From NCBI GenBank assembly GCA_964450115.1, contig CAYVCD010000008.1, positions 1 through 27,861 on the forward strand: a DNA stretch of 27,861 nucleotides, given 5' to 3'. The position numbers and the translations under genes were made by a program. Source of the stretch: 2-01-FULL-45-10 sp964450115. GTDB lineage: Bacteria > Omnitrophota > Gorgyraeia > 2-01-FULL-45-10. Of this stretch, positions 13,531-22,117 are shown piece by piece (the stretch's first letter is position 1; each line of letters begins with the position of its first letter). Under the pieces are notes generated by a model that made no database searches, had not been told where the DNA came from, and worked only from the letters and a program-made list of their open reading frames with translations.

Positions 13531-15216
13531 ATGTTAGAATCCACCAAATGTAACTTATGCGGTTCCGATCAATACTCGGTCATATATAAGACCTATGATG
13601 GTGATATCTCCGATACCGAGCCCGCCTTTTATGCAATAACCAATAATTCGCGCGATGTTGCCATAAGGGTCGTAAGGTGCACCACATGCGACCTTATATA
13701 CGTCAATCCGCGTCCCTCTCCGGACCTATTGATGAATAATTACGCTAAAAGCACTGATGATCTTTATCTGGAAGAAGAGGCTGGGCGGCGGATCTCCGCT
13801 AAAAGGATAGTTAAAGAGATAGCAAAGACTAAAAAAGGCGGCAGGATATTAGATATAGGATGCGCTGTCGGATTCCTGCTGGATGAGGCTAGAAAAGCAG
13901 GGTTTGATATATACGGCATAGAGCTTTCAAAGTGGGCGGCCGATTATGCCGGCAATAAGTTAGGCATAAAGACCATATATCAAGGTATGCTTAGGGATGC
14001 TGGATACCCGGCAAGCCATTTTGATATTATTTTTTTATCCGACGTTATAGAACACCTGGTTGACCCGAAAAGCACGCTTATAGAAATAAGAAAGATCCTG
14101 AAGCCTGACGGAATAATATGCATAAATACGCCTGATATCGATAGCCTCATAAGCAAGACGTTAAGGGCCAGATGGTGGGGTGTAAAAAACGCTCACCTTT
14201 ATTACTTCACCCGTAAAACGTTGCACAAGATGCTTGATCATGCCGGTTTTGTCCCGTTCAAGACCAAAATGCATTCAAGGACATTCACAATAAAGTATCT
14301 TGTAGACAAGCTTGCAGATTATAATAAAACCCTCTATAAAATCTTTTCATTCTTAACAAATAATGGATTAAGAGATCTGCATATAAACATAAATCTGGGG
14401 GATCAGATCGAGGTATATGCAAAAAAAGCGCGTAAATTGCAATATATCGATGAGCAGGAAGAGACAACCCGGTCGTCAACAAGAGATAGTCTAAAGATAA
14501 CGGCCGTCTTGCCGGCCTATAACGCCGCAAAGACCCTAAAAAAGACGGTTGCCGACATTCCGCACGATCTGGTAAATAACATAATTTTAGTTGATGATGC
14601 CAGCCGGGACAATACTGTCGGCATTGCAAGAGAACTTGGCCTCGAAGTCTTCACGCATAAAAAAAATAGAGGCTATGGCGGGAACCAAAAAACTTGTTAT
14701 AAAAAAGCTGTCGAAGAGGGGGCCGATATAGTTGTAATGGTGCACCCCGATTATCAATACGACCCAAAAGCGATACCGGAGATCGTAAAACCTATTATAG
14801 ATGGAAGGGCAGATGCTGTGTTCGGGTCGCGCATGATGAAGGGCGGGGCGCTTCAGGGCGGAATGCCTCTGTGGAAACATAATGCTAATATCCTGTTGAC
14901 GGCGGTTGAGAATGTGGTCTTCCGGACATATCTGACAGAATACCACTCCGGGTTCAGGGCATACTCGGCAAAGGTGCTTAAATCAATAAGATTTGACCTA
15001 AATAGCGATGGTTTTATATTCGACACCGAGATAATCGCGCAGATATTACTGCATAATTTCAAGATCGAGGAAGTGCCTATACGCACACGCTACTTCGACG
15101 AAGCATCATCGATAAAGCTTTGGCCCGGTATTTTGTATGGGCTCGGGATACTCAAGACTCTTCTAAAATATACCCTTCACGCGCATACTTTTATTAAATT
15201 CAACCAATTTAAATAA
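13531..15216 (+). CDS. Fused SAM methyltransferase and family 2 glycosyltransferase
   Basis: This 561-residue protein has two enzymes in one chain. The N-terminal half has a zinc-ribbon-like start (Cys7-x2-Cys10 and Cys50-x2-Cys53) and a class I methyltransferase with ILDIGCAVG (106-114) and DVIEHLVDP (171-179), like sugar C-methyltransferases and O-antigen methylases. From about 322 a GT2 domain of the DPM1/polyprenol-phosphate type follows: ITAVLPAYNAA, VDDASRDNT (354-362), HPDYQYDP (405-412) and HSGFRAYS. It would transfer a sugar to a lipid carrier on the cytoplasmic face, in step with a methylation. It is the only clear plus-strand gene and faces two membrane GT-C-like proteins that could use lipid-linked sugars. 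The substrate of either half is unknown. Confidence 0.88.
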   Translation: MLESTKCNLCGSDQYSVIYKTYDGDISDTEPAFYAITNNSRDVAIRVVRCTTCDLIYVNPRPSPDLLMNNYAKSTDDLYLEEEAGRRISAKRIVKEIAKTKKGGRILDIGCAVGFLLDEARKAGFDIYGIELSKWAADYAGNKLGIKTIYQGMLRDAGYPASHFDIIFLSDVIEHLVDPKSTLIEIRKILKPDGIICINTPDIDSLISKTLRARWWGVKNAHLYYFTRKTLHKMLDHAGFVPFKTKMHSRTFTIKYLVDKLADYNKTLYKIFSFLTNNGLRDLHININLGDQIEVYAKKARKLQYIDEQEETTRSSTRDSLKITAVLPAYNAAKTLKKTVADIPHDLVNNIILVDDASRDNTVGIARELGLEVFTHKKNRGYGGNQKTCYKKAVEEGADIVVMVHPDYQYDPKAIPEIVKPIIDGRADAVFGSRMMKGGALQGGMPLWKHNANILLTAVENVVFRTYLTEYHSGFRAYSAKVLKSIRFDLNSDGFIFDTEIIAQILLHNFKIEEVPIRTRYFDEASSIKLWPGILYGLGILKTLLKYTLHAHTFIKFNQFK

Positions 15217-15230
15217 GCTACTATCCGCTA

Positions 15231-15353
15231 TTATTTTTTAATCCCATAAATGAATATAAGCTCCCACAAAAAAACTATTATATAAAAGATCGTTATAAGC
15301 TTTTCTGAGAATCTCAGCCCCGCAATATATCTTCGTATTTTAGATGCTGCCAT
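15231..15353 (-). CDS. Possible 40-residue membrane peptide
   Basis: This short frame (MAASKIRRYIAGLRFSEK, then one hydrophobic helix LITIFYIIVFLWELIFIYG and a basic end) overlaps the end of the GT-C-like gene by 14 nt. It has a basic loop followed by a single membrane span, which looks protein-like, but there is no clear ribosome site and no family is recognised. It may be a chance frame; it is listed because nothing else fills 15217-15339. Confidence 0.25.
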   Translation of the reverse strand: MAASKIRRYIAGLRFSEKLITIFYIIVFLWELIFIYGIKK

Positions 15354-16623
15354 TGACGCCAAATCTTTCTTTCTTGAATAATATGGAAAAAAACCAGATA
15401 ACGCATATACCCCAGAATAAGGATAGCGCAAAAAATTCATTCATCAGCACGCTTGAAATATCCGGATATCCGCGTACCGGAATACTCCCGAGCAATATCC
15501 GCGGATAATAGCATAAGTATACGCTTACTATTGCGTAAGAGCCTAAAATAACATACCATCGGGAATGATCGTCATCCATGAAATATAGAAATGGAAGCAC
15601 CCATATCAAATATTGAGAAGAGACGCCAGAATATAGAAAGTAAAAAGCCAGAAACACCAGCAAGACGGACCGCAGTAGATCAAGCCTCTTGTTTAACAAC
15701 ACGATAAGCAGGTACGTAGAAAGAAAGATGGCCTTTGAGTGCTTGGCTAATTCCATTATTATTGAATTGGGCGATGCACAGAGATGCATTAAGCGCAAAT
15801 TATCCATATGCTCGGCTATATCGCCGCTAATGAAATTCAAATTATTAGCTACGGCTATAGAATACAGAGATCGCGCTCTCTCTATGGCGGCAAACCCGTA
15901 ATCGGTAAAACCGCTATAGCTTAACATCTCTTTGAATAGAGACTGATGGCCTATAAGCAAAAAGGGCAACGATATTAGTAGTGTCGGGACAAGGGCATAA
16001 GCAACGTATTTTAATTTTTTAATGCGCGGAAGGTCGGATTTCAGCAGAATAAGGGGAAGTAAAAGTATCGGATAGCTTCTGAAGGCAATCGATAACCCAA
16101 GCAGCAGAGCGGATAATCTATAGTTTTTGTCCCTATCATAAATAGCCATCATAACAGCCAAAAACATAAATAGAGTCGGTAGCGGCATTAGGTTGCCCTG
16201 AAAACCGCTTATCAACACAGCAATGGGATTGATCGCGTACAGCAGGCCCGCCTTTAGCGCAATACCCCTTTCTCTCCTCACTCTGTTGGCCCAATAATAT
16301 ATGGCAACGGCCAAAGAGATGTCGCCTATAAGGGCGGGTATCTTTATCGTGATGAAGAATGGTATTTTTGATAGATTAGCAAATGCTAAGCATAGGGCCG
16401 GGATAAACATGCTGAGAGGAGTATATGGAAATACTCTGTGCGTTACCTGGTATATATTCTGATGGTCAAGGACGGGTATTGCCTGAGCGCGAAACAGGAC
16501 AACATCCATATTTTGGTCGGACCCAAAAAGCGTCGGCAATATCCGTAATATCAACGCCGTCAATATAATGAACGCCACGTCCTTAAGAACACCTCGCGAC
16601 CTTATTGTCAACGGCTTGATCAT
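15340..16623 (-). CDS. GT-C/GT87-like multi-span mannosyltransferase-type protein
   Basis: This 427-residue protein has about ten membrane spans and resembles GT87/DUF2029 polyprenol-sugar-dependent transferases. Features are DQNMDVVLFR after the first span (acidic first external loop, likely catalytic Asp), PYTPLSMFIPA, NPIAVLISGFQGNLM, and SSQYLIWVLPF near the end, all usual in this group. It would use lipid-linked sugar outside the membrane to extend a glycan or modify protein. The ATG is 9 nt beyond the stop of the upstream membrane gene, so they share a transcript. No Shine-Dalgarno is visible. Sugar and acceptor are unknown. Confidence 0.8.
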   Translation of the reverse strand: MIKPLTIRSRGVLKDVAFIILTALILRILPTLFGSDQNMDVVLFRAQAIPVLDHQNIYQVTHRVFPYTPLSMFIPALCLAFANLSKIPFFITIKIPALIGDISLAVAIYYWANRVRRERGIALKAGLLYAINPIAVLISGFQGNLMPLPTLFMFLAVMMAIYDRDKNYRLSALLLGLSIAFRSYPILLLPLILLKSDLPRIKKLKYVAYALVPTLLISLPFLLIGHQSLFKEMLSYSGFTDYGFAAIERARSLYSIAVANNLNFISGDIAEHMDNLRLMHLCASPNSIIMELAKHSKAIFLSTYLLIVLLNKRLDLLRSVLLVFLAFYFLYSGVSSQYLIWVLPFLYFMDDDHSRWYVILGSYAIVSVYLCYYPRILLGSIPVRGYPDISSVLMNEFFALSLFWGICVIWFFSILFKKERFGVNGSI

Positions 16624-16632
16624 CTTAAATAT

Positions 16633-18075
16633 TTATATTTTCATATCTTTAGGTTTTTTGCCTATCCACATATTCAATGCGATATAGTGCCACTCGAGGC
16701 CTTTTATCTTCGGTTCAGAGCCGGGACCTCCCCTTACTATCAGCCTGTCTTTCGGTCTCATTTTTTTCACCCATGGCTCAAAATCTTCGGGACGGCCAAA
16801 GTTTCTTTGGATATTCCTAAGGATCTTGAGATCCTCGGGAGGCATAAAAGACGATTCGAATCCAAGAATATACCGCCAATCGGCCCTTGGGTTTCTATAA
16901 AATATCTGATAAAATACGCTCATATCGTCGCTGTAAATGATCCCTCCGGAAGCGGGCAGCCACTTAGCCTGCTCAGGGTCGTTCTCTGACACATAATCCA
17001 TAGGCCTGTTTAAGGACCACCTGCTGCCAGCATCCGTGGTTATCGATATGTAAAGTACCAAAGCCAGCATAGCGGTTAATACAAAATTGCGCATCGGAAA
17101 CAGGCCAATCTTACTTTCGAGAAATTCCTCAAATTCCTTGGCCATCCATACGGCAAAAGCTGTCATCCCCCAATCAAGCCAAAATCGCCTCGAAATAAGC
17201 CCCAGGACGAAAGCTAATACTATAAATATGAATATAGGGTTATCGACACTCTTCTTAATCCCTGCGCCTCTTAACCTTCTCCAGCCCAACATCATTAAGA
17301 TGGTCAGGATCACGCTATAGTCGCCTATCATCGGCCGCAACTCTCCAACGAGCTGCCGCTCTACGTCATTGCTGCCGAACACAAGGAAGAGATGGATGAG
17401 CATCTGCTTTAAGAATAGAACGGGATGGCCTGTAAGAGATGCGCCTATAAATATTCCCAAACCTGAGGATATGGCGAGCAGGGCGCTCGCGCGCCATTGC
17501 CGCGCGAGCGCAAACGGGATGATAAGGAACAAAAAGAAGTACCAGCTCGCGTGCATCCATATTGAAATCCCTATTATACAGGTCAGGATCGCGATGTTTT
17601 TATTCTGAAGTTTCTTATCATTCAATCTGGGGTAAATAAGAAGGATCAGCAGAAGAGCCGCCATGGTAACCATATAAGGCCTTCCTAAGAATAGCCTTAG
17701 TATCCATCCCGGCACCATTATCGATATCGTAACAACGGACAAAAGCCATGATCCAGGGAATTTCAAAAAAAATAACGGTATGCTGCAAAACAACGTAAAC
17801 AGAGCTATTACGGAGAAGATGACTAGCGAGTGCTGGTCCCAGCCGGTTACCCTGTGCACAAAACCTAAAATAACGTGCCAGCCGGGATAGCTATCCAACT
17901 TTATTTCATCCCGCAAGATCAAAATCTGGCTCCATTCTTTTTCTGATATAATTTTTGCGCTGTGCCGCATAGCGTCATCCGGAGGCATGAAGCCATAGCC
18001 GATTACCTGGAAAGAGATTAGGGCTATGATCCATATCAGCAGGAACGTAATGACTGCGGGTGAGATTTTTTTCAT
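16633..18075 (-). CDS. GT-C-like integral membrane protein of unknown substrate
   Basis: This 480-residue protein has an N-terminal span, an external loop with the diacidic MPPDDAMRHS, about ten spans to residue 360, and a soluble external C-terminal domain of about 120 residues with a conserved-looking IIYSDDMSVFYQIFY segment and a basic tail. The acidic motif after the first span and the layout fit GT-C transferases, though I do not recognise the exact family. It is in an operon with the next GT-C protein and begins just after the pilin terminator. The ATG lies at the end of a perfect 9-bp inverted repeat. Glycosylation of pilin or an exopolysaccharide are possible jobs; neither is shown. 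Confidence 0.7.
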   Translation of the reverse strand: MKKISPAVITFLLIWIIALISFQVIGYGFMPPDDAMRHSAKIISEKEWSQILILRDEIKLDSYPGWHVILGFVHRVTGWDQHSLVIFSVIALFTLFCSIPLFFLKFPGSWLLSVVTISIMVPGWILRLFLGRPYMVTMAALLLILLIYPRLNDKKLQNKNIAILTCIIGISIWMHASWYFFLFLIIPFALARQWRASALLAISSGLGIFIGASLTGHPVLFLKQMLIHLFLVFGSNDVERQLVGELRPMIGDYSVILTILMMLGWRRLRGAGIKKSVDNPIFIFIVLAFVLGLISRRFWLDWGMTAFAVWMAKEFEEFLESKIGLFPMRNFVLTAMLALVLYISITTDAGSRWSLNRPMDYVSENDPEQAKWLPASGGIIYSDDMSVFYQIFYRNPRADWRYILGFESSFMPPEDLKILRNIQRNFGRPEDFEPWVKKMRPKDRLIVRGGPGSEPKIKGLEWHYIALNMWIGKKPKDMKI

Positions 18076-18097
18076 ATGGTATACAACGATACCATAT
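18074..18097 (-). promoter_or_regulatory. Perfect 9-bp inverted repeat at the start of the GT-C operon
   Basis: ATATGGTAT and ATACCATAT (6-nt spacer) overlap the first two bases of the ATG at 18073-18075. It could be an operator or an mRNA hairpin that hides the start codon. No ribosome site precedes the ATG, and no convincing -35/-10 pair is visible next to it. Confidence 0.5.
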
Positions 18098-18104
18098 CAC
18101 AATA

Positions 18105-18134
18105 AAAAGAGGCAAGATAAATCTTGCCTCTTTT
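18105..18134 (-). terminator. Rho-independent terminator of the pilin genes
   Basis: A perfect 14-bp stem (AAAAGAGGCAAGAT / ATCTTGCCTCTTTT) with a 2-nt spacer is followed on the minus strand by a short T tract. It lies 29 nt after the last pilin stop and before the GT-C operon, so it separates the two units. The A/T-rich stem ends make it usable on both strands. Confidence 0.9.
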
Positions 18135-18162
18135 CAAATAAAATACTAACAGACTATATCTA

Positions 18163-18528
18163 CTAGCCGTCTGTCATCTCGCCGGTGTTTACATTAAGAT
18201 TCACCCATCCTGGAGCGCCGTTAGCCGTGATTATTCCGCTACTTACACTATAATTTCCAGGACCGTAATAAGTGCCGTTTAAATCGGCATTAGTAACATA
18301 TCCGATTAAGTCAGCCCTACTCGTGGGCCAGGCGGTCTTCTCAACATAATATAGTCTCGCGGCCGTTCTCAAGGAGCCGCACGCCGCCATTGCTTCCGAC
18401 TTCTTTGCTTTCGCTAAGTTACCTGACATCATCGGGATGGCAACCGCTGCCAATATGCCAACTATGATAACGACTACTATCAACTCCACCAACGTAAAAC
18501 CCTTTTTACTACGCAATATGCCAAACAT
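18163..18528 (-). CDS. pilA: Type IV pilin, copy A
   Basis: This 121-residue prepilin has the class III leader MFGILRSKKG, cut before Phe11, with Glu15 at mature position +5 and the hydrophobic assembly helix FTLVELIVVVIIVGILAAVAIP. The globular part is short (about 85 residues) with an aromatic and Gly/Asn-rich end (GTYYGPGNYSVSSG); a lone Cys50 means no disulfide loop. It assembles into a surface fibre through PilC and PilB. It is almost identical to copy B upstream; only residues 115 (Thr) and 117 (Glu) differ. A poly-G tract serves as the ribosome site. A strong terminator follows, suiting a highly made protein. Confidence 0.95.
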   Translation of the reverse strand: MFGILRSKKGFTLVELIVVVIIVGILAAVAIPMMSGNLAKAKKSEAMAACGSLRTAARLYYVEKTAWPTSRADLIGYVTNADLNGTYYGPGNYSVSSGIITANGAPGWVNLNVNTGEMTDG

Positions 18529-18591
18529 ATACCCCCCCTGCTTTTTTATAATGACCGGTTACATTACGCTATCTAAAAACGAAAAAACTAG

Positions 18592-18620
18592 ACTATAAAA
18601 TATATGCCGCATCACGTCAA
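18592..18620 (-). promoter_or_regulatory. Promoter between the two pilin genes
   Basis: On the minus strand TTGACG (18615-18620) and TATAGT (18592-18597) are 17 bp apart, in the gap between pilins. It gives pilin copy A its own transcript of about 500 nt ending at the terminator. No sigma54-type pilA promoter (GG-N10-GC) is apparent. Confidence 0.6.
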
Positions 18621-18641
18621 GACACGGACAAGCTGCATATG

Positions 18642-19007
18642 CTAGCCGTCTGTCATCACGCCGATGTTTACATTAAGATTCACCCATCCTGGAGCGCCGT
18701 TAGCCGTGATTATTCCGCTACTTACACTATAATTTCCAGGACCGTAATAAGTGCCGTTTAAATCGGCATTAGTAACATATCCGATTAAGTCAGCCCTACT
18801 CGTGGGCCAGGCGGTCTTCTCAACATAATATAGTCTCGCGGCCGTTCTCAAGGAGCCGCACGCCGCCATTGCTTCCGACTTCTTTGCTTTCGCTAAGTTA
18901 CCTGACATCATCGGGATGGCAACCGCTGCCAATATGCCAACTATGATAACGACTACTATCAACTCCACCAACGTAAAACCCTTTTTACTACGCAATATGC
19001 CAAACAT
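18642..19007 (-). CDS. pilA: Type IV pilin, copy B
   Basis: This is the tandem twin of copy A, 479 bp upstream in transcription order: 121 residues, same leader, same helix, same globular part. It carries Ile115 and Val117 in place of Thr and Glu, making the C-terminal end more hydrophobic. All synonymous positions are identical between copies. It follows pilC by 65 nt and has its own possible promoter. One copy may be the main subunit and the other a variant, or the copies may be kept equal by gene conversion. Confidence 0.95.
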   Translation of the reverse strand: MFGILRSKKGFTLVELIVVVIIVGILAAVAIPMMSGNLAKAKKSEAMAACGSLRTAARLYYVEKTAWPTSRADLIGYVTNADLNGTYYGPGNYSVSSGIITANGAPGWVNLNVNIGVMTDG

Positions 19008-19030
19008 ATACCCCCCTCTACTACCACTTT

Positions 19031-19058
19031 ATTGTACCATGATGTCCGGAAAAAACAA
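19031..19058 (-). promoter_or_regulatory. Possible promoter of pilin copy B
   Basis: On the minus strand TTGTTT (19053-19058) and TACAAT (19031-19036) are 16 bp apart, in the gap between pilC and the pilin. It would allow pilin to be made independently of pilB and pilC. The match is moderate. Confidence 0.4.
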
Positions 19059-19072
19059 GCTTATAGTCAATT

Positions 19073-20284
19073 TTATTTCCCAGAGGCTGCCTGGCTCAGT
19101 TTGAATATAGGCATATACAGCGCTATTATTACGATCCCCACGATAATACCTAAAGATACTATCAATATCGGCTCTATCAAGGTGGTAATGGTAGCCACAA
19201 AGTCTGCCACTCTGTCTTCATAAAAGTCGGCTGTTTTATCGAGAAGCTCCGGCAGGCTGCCTGATTCTACGCCCACCATGACCATCTGTATCATCAATGG
19301 CGGGAATATCTGGGTCTTTCTTAGCGCTTCCGGCATGCTTTCGCCGTCCATGATCAAGCTCTTTATCTTATTTATAGCTTCTTCGATCACGACATTACCG
19401 GAAGCCTTGCTTACAAGGTCCAGAGAGACCGCTATAGGGATACCCTGGCTTAAAAGAGTGGCAAGCGTCCTGGAAAACTTGCTTAGCGCGGCATCTTTAA
19501 TGACCGGGCCCAGGACGGGCATTTTTATGATAATACTATCCAAGACACGCCTACCTCGGGCTGATTTAAAGAAATATTTGTAAGAAAAGAACGCTATCAC
19601 AGAAGTTACTATAATAACAGACCATATATTTGTTATCACCATATCGCTAATAGAAAAGACTATCTGCGTTATAAATGGAAGGTTGGCGCCAAAACCCGAA
19701 TATATGGCCTTGAACCTGGGAACGAGGAAGAGCGTAATAACCGCCATCGCTACAGCAAAAAACACAACTACGAACGCAGGATATGTTATGGCGGCGATTA
19801 CCTTTTTATTAAGCCTGTCCCTGGCCAGCAGATAAGCTCCGAGGCGTTCGAGCATCGTATCCAGAGAACCGACTTTTTCTCCGGCTTCCACTATAGAGGT
19901 AAACAAAGGTGAAAATAATCCGGGAAATTTTTTAAAACCTGCCGATAACGACTCCCCTCCCTTAACAAGATGGCCTATCTCTTCAAGCGCGGATCTGAAC
20001 ATAGGGTTTTTTATCTCGCCTGAGATAGAATTTATCGCCCTCAGGAGCGGGACGCCGCCTTTTACCATCGTGGCCAGCTGTTTGCAGAATAAGACGAGTT
20101 CGGACGTTTTTATCCTGCCTCTGAATATAGAGGCCCTCATTGCTTGGCTCGCCTCTTTTATAGAAATTATTGTGAGATTTTTTCGAGCCAGCCTTGTCTT
20201 TAATTCATATTCTGACAGGGCAAATTCCTGCGTCTTTATGTATTTGCCGGAGGCCGCTTTCGCGACGTAATTATAAGTGGGCAT
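19073..20284 (-). CDS. pilC: Type IV pilus inner-membrane platform protein PilC
   Basis: This 403-residue protein belongs to the PilC/GspF family. It begins MPTYNYVAKAASGKYI as usual, and has two homologous cytoplasmic GspF domains (about 70-190 and 270-390), each followed by membrane spans; the last one ends in LYMPIFKLSQAASGK. Typical motifs are FCKQLATMVKGGVPLLRAI in the first repeat and FSRTLATLLSQGIPIAVSL in the second. It sits in the inner membrane and couples the PilB motor to pilin assembly. It starts 1 nt after the pilB stop. Length and layout are normal. Confidence 0.95.
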   Translation of the reverse strand: MPTYNYVAKAASGKYIKTQEFALSEYELKTRLARKNLTIISIKEASQAMRASIFRGRIKTSELVLFCKQLATMVKGGVPLLRAINSISGEIKNPMFRSALEEIGHLVKGGESLSAGFKKFPGLFSPLFTSIVEAGEKVGSLDTMLERLGAYLLARDRLNKKVIAAITYPAFVVVFFAVAMAVITLFLVPRFKAIYSGFGANLPFITQIVFSISDMVITNIWSVIIVTSVIAFFSYKYFFKSARGRRVLDSIIIKMPVLGPVIKDAALSKFSRTLATLLSQGIPIAVSLDLVSKASGNVVIEEAINKIKSLIMDGESMPEALRKTQIFPPLMIQMVMVGVESGSLPELLDKTADFYEDRVADFVATITTLIEPILIVSLGIIVGIVIIALYMPIFKLSQAASGK

Positions 20285-20285
20285 A

Positions 20286-22067
20286 TTATGCGGATTTCTC
20301 CAGTACTGTAACCCTTAATACTTCCTCAAGAGAAGTTATTCCTTCATTTACCTTTTCCAATCCGGCCTGAAAGATGTCCTTCATGCCTTCAGCCTGAGCT
20401 GCCCTCTTAATATCTGTGTCGGAAACACCGGGAACTATTATATCTTTCAACTTTTTCGAAATTGGGAGGAATTCATAGAGTCCGGTCCTGCCCCGGTACC
20501 CTGTGTTGCCGCATTTGTTGCAGCCCCTTCCTCTGTAGAACTTGAATTTTGCGACGTCCACGCCGGTCCTTTTTTTGAGTTCGCTTAATGTCGCCGGCGG
20601 TATATCGATCTTCTCCCTGCAATTCGTGCAGAGCTTGCGCACAAGCCTCTGAGCTATGACTATGGTCAAACAGGACGAGATGAGATACGGCTCGAGGCCC
20701 ATATGCATGAGCCTTGTCACGACGTTCGCAGCGTCATTGGTGTGTATGGTGCTTAAGACCAGGTGGCCCGTCAGGGACGCCTTGACGGCGTTCTCGAGAG
20801 TCTCCAGGTCGCGTATCTCGCCTATCATTATGATGTCCGGATCCTGCCTCAATACAGCCCTGAGGCCGGAAGCGAATGTGAGCCCTATCTGTTGTTTGGT
20901 CTGTATCTGGTTTATGCCGTCTATTACGTACTCTATCGGGTCCTCTATCGTCACTATATTCTTTTCCGGGGTATTGATAAAGCTTAATGCGGAATAGAGC
21001 GTCGTCGTCTTGCCCGAACCAGTGGGTCCGGTGACGAGTATCAGCCCGTAAGACTGCTTTAATATCGACTTGAACTGCTCGACATTATTATGCAGCATGC
21101 CCAACTCGGTCATATCTACCACAAGCCCCATGCTGTCCAAAAGCCTCATGACTAGCTTCTCACCATAAGCCGTAGGCGTAGACGCCACCCTGACATCTAT
21201 GTCCCTGCCTTCGAATTTGAATTTAAAACGTCCATCCTGCGGGAGGCGCTGCTCCGCTATATTCATGTCGCCCAAAAGCTTTAACCGCGCTATGATGGCA
21301 CCCTGCATCTCTTTCGGCGGCGTAGATGACTTGTTAAGGAAACCATCCACCCGGTACCTTATGCTAAGCTCGCTCTCTCTCGGCTCTATGTGTATATCGC
21401 TTGCCCTGGACCTTATGGCATTTGTCAAAAGGTGGTCGACAAATTCGATAACAGGGGTCTTGTCCGCCTCCTCTTCTAATTCCGCTATATTTTTTTCCCG
21501 GTGCTCCGGGCTCTTCACCTTTTCCAGCTTATCCTGGGTCTCTCTTATTTCGCTCTCTCTTATATTTATAAAATCCTGTACGGATTCTTTAAGCGCATGT
21601 TCTTCGTAGTATTTATCTATGGCAGCATTTATCTCCTGCATGTGGCTGAAATACCGGTCTATCTCGTATCCTGTCTTTAGCCTCAGAGTATCAAGAGCTA
21701 TTATATCCGTAGGATTACTCATAGCTACCATGAGCTTATTATTTTTTGTATTCATGCCTATGGCCATGGCCTTGATATTCCTGGCCATCTGCTCCGGGAT
21801 GAGCTTTACCGCGAGGGGATCTATATTTTTGCCGCTTCTGAGTTCGACATAAGGGATGCCAAGGTACTTTTCCAGAAACATGGTCAGAGTCTTCTCGTCG
21901 ATGAACCCCGCCCTTAAGAGGACTTCGCCGAGACGCTCTCTGCCTTCTTTTTTTAACTTGCGCTGTTCCTTGATGGCGAACTTCAGCTGTTTCGCCGTAA
22001 TTATCCCGGCCTTGACGAGCTCTTGTCCTATCCTCTCTTTTTTGGAATTCTCGGAAGTTTTCAGCAT
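20286..22067 (-). CDS. pilB: Type IV pilus assembly ATPase PilB/GspE
   Basis: This 593-residue motor ATPase has an N-terminal MshEN-type domain (about 10-155; RLGEVLLRAGFI and PYVELRSGKNID), the type that in MshE binds c-di-GMP, and a GspE core. Walker A is GPTGSGKTT (347-355), the Asp box is around 374-378 (IEDPIEY), Walker B DIIMIGEIRD (411-420) and the His box IHTND. A zinc site has Cys480, Cys483, Cys516 and Cys519. It drives pilus extension; no PilT retraction ATPase is encoded here. PilB and GspE are hard to separate, but the nearby pilins favour PilB. It lacks a ribosome site, and the promoter is only 9 nt upstream, pointing to a leaderless mRNA. Confidence 0.94.
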   Translation of the reverse strand: MLKTSENSKKERIGQELVKAGIITAKQLKFAIKEQRKLKKEGRERLGEVLLRAGFIDEKTLTMFLEKYLGIPYVELRSGKNIDPLAVKLIPEQMARNIKAMAIGMNTKNNKLMVAMSNPTDIIALDTLRLKTGYEIDRYFSHMQEINAAIDKYYEEHALKESVQDFINIRESEIRETQDKLEKVKSPEHREKNIAELEEEADKTPVIEFVDHLLTNAIRSRASDIHIEPRESELSIRYRVDGFLNKSSTPPKEMQGAIIARLKLLGDMNIAEQRLPQDGRFKFKFEGRDIDVRVASTPTAYGEKLVMRLLDSMGLVVDMTELGMLHNNVEQFKSILKQSYGLILVTGPTGSGKTTTLYSALSFINTPEKNIVTIEDPIEYVIDGINQIQTKQQIGLTFASGLRAVLRQDPDIIMIGEIRDLETLENAVKASLTGHLVLSTIHTNDAANVVTRLMHMGLEPYLISSCLTIVIAQRLVRKLCTNCREKIDIPPATLSELKKRTGVDVAKFKFYRGRGCNKCGNTGYRGRTGLYEFLPISKKLKDIIVPGVSDTDIKRAAQAEGMKDIFQAGLEKVNEGITSLEEVLRVTVLEKSA

Positions 22068-22076
22068 ATTATCTGG

Positions 22077-22105
22077 AGTATATCATAGGTTAGAGCTTAA
22101 ATCAA
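22077..22105 (-). promoter_or_regulatory. Promoter of the pilB-pilC operon
   Basis: On the minus strand TTGATT (22100-22105) and TATACT (22077-22082) are 17 bp apart. The predicted start is only about 3 nt before the pilB ATG, so the message would be leaderless. Confidence 0.65.
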
Positions 22106-22117
22106 TACGGCTGGTTC

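Larger units (their letters stand above)
18163..19016. repeat. Tandem pilin duplication, 479-bp period
   Basis: Segments 18163-18537 and 18642-19016 are identical over 375 bp except two bases (18179/18658 and 18185/18664). A 352-bp stretch, from the codon for residue 115 through the ribosome site, is exact. The flanking gaps (18538-18641 and 19017-19072) are unrelated, so only the gene and its ribosome site are repeated. Confidence 0.97.

Noticed and set aside
18598..18660. A terminator hairpin after pilin copy B
   Set aside because: The short GC stretches here do not pair into a stem with a T tract; only 18105-18134 qualifies.
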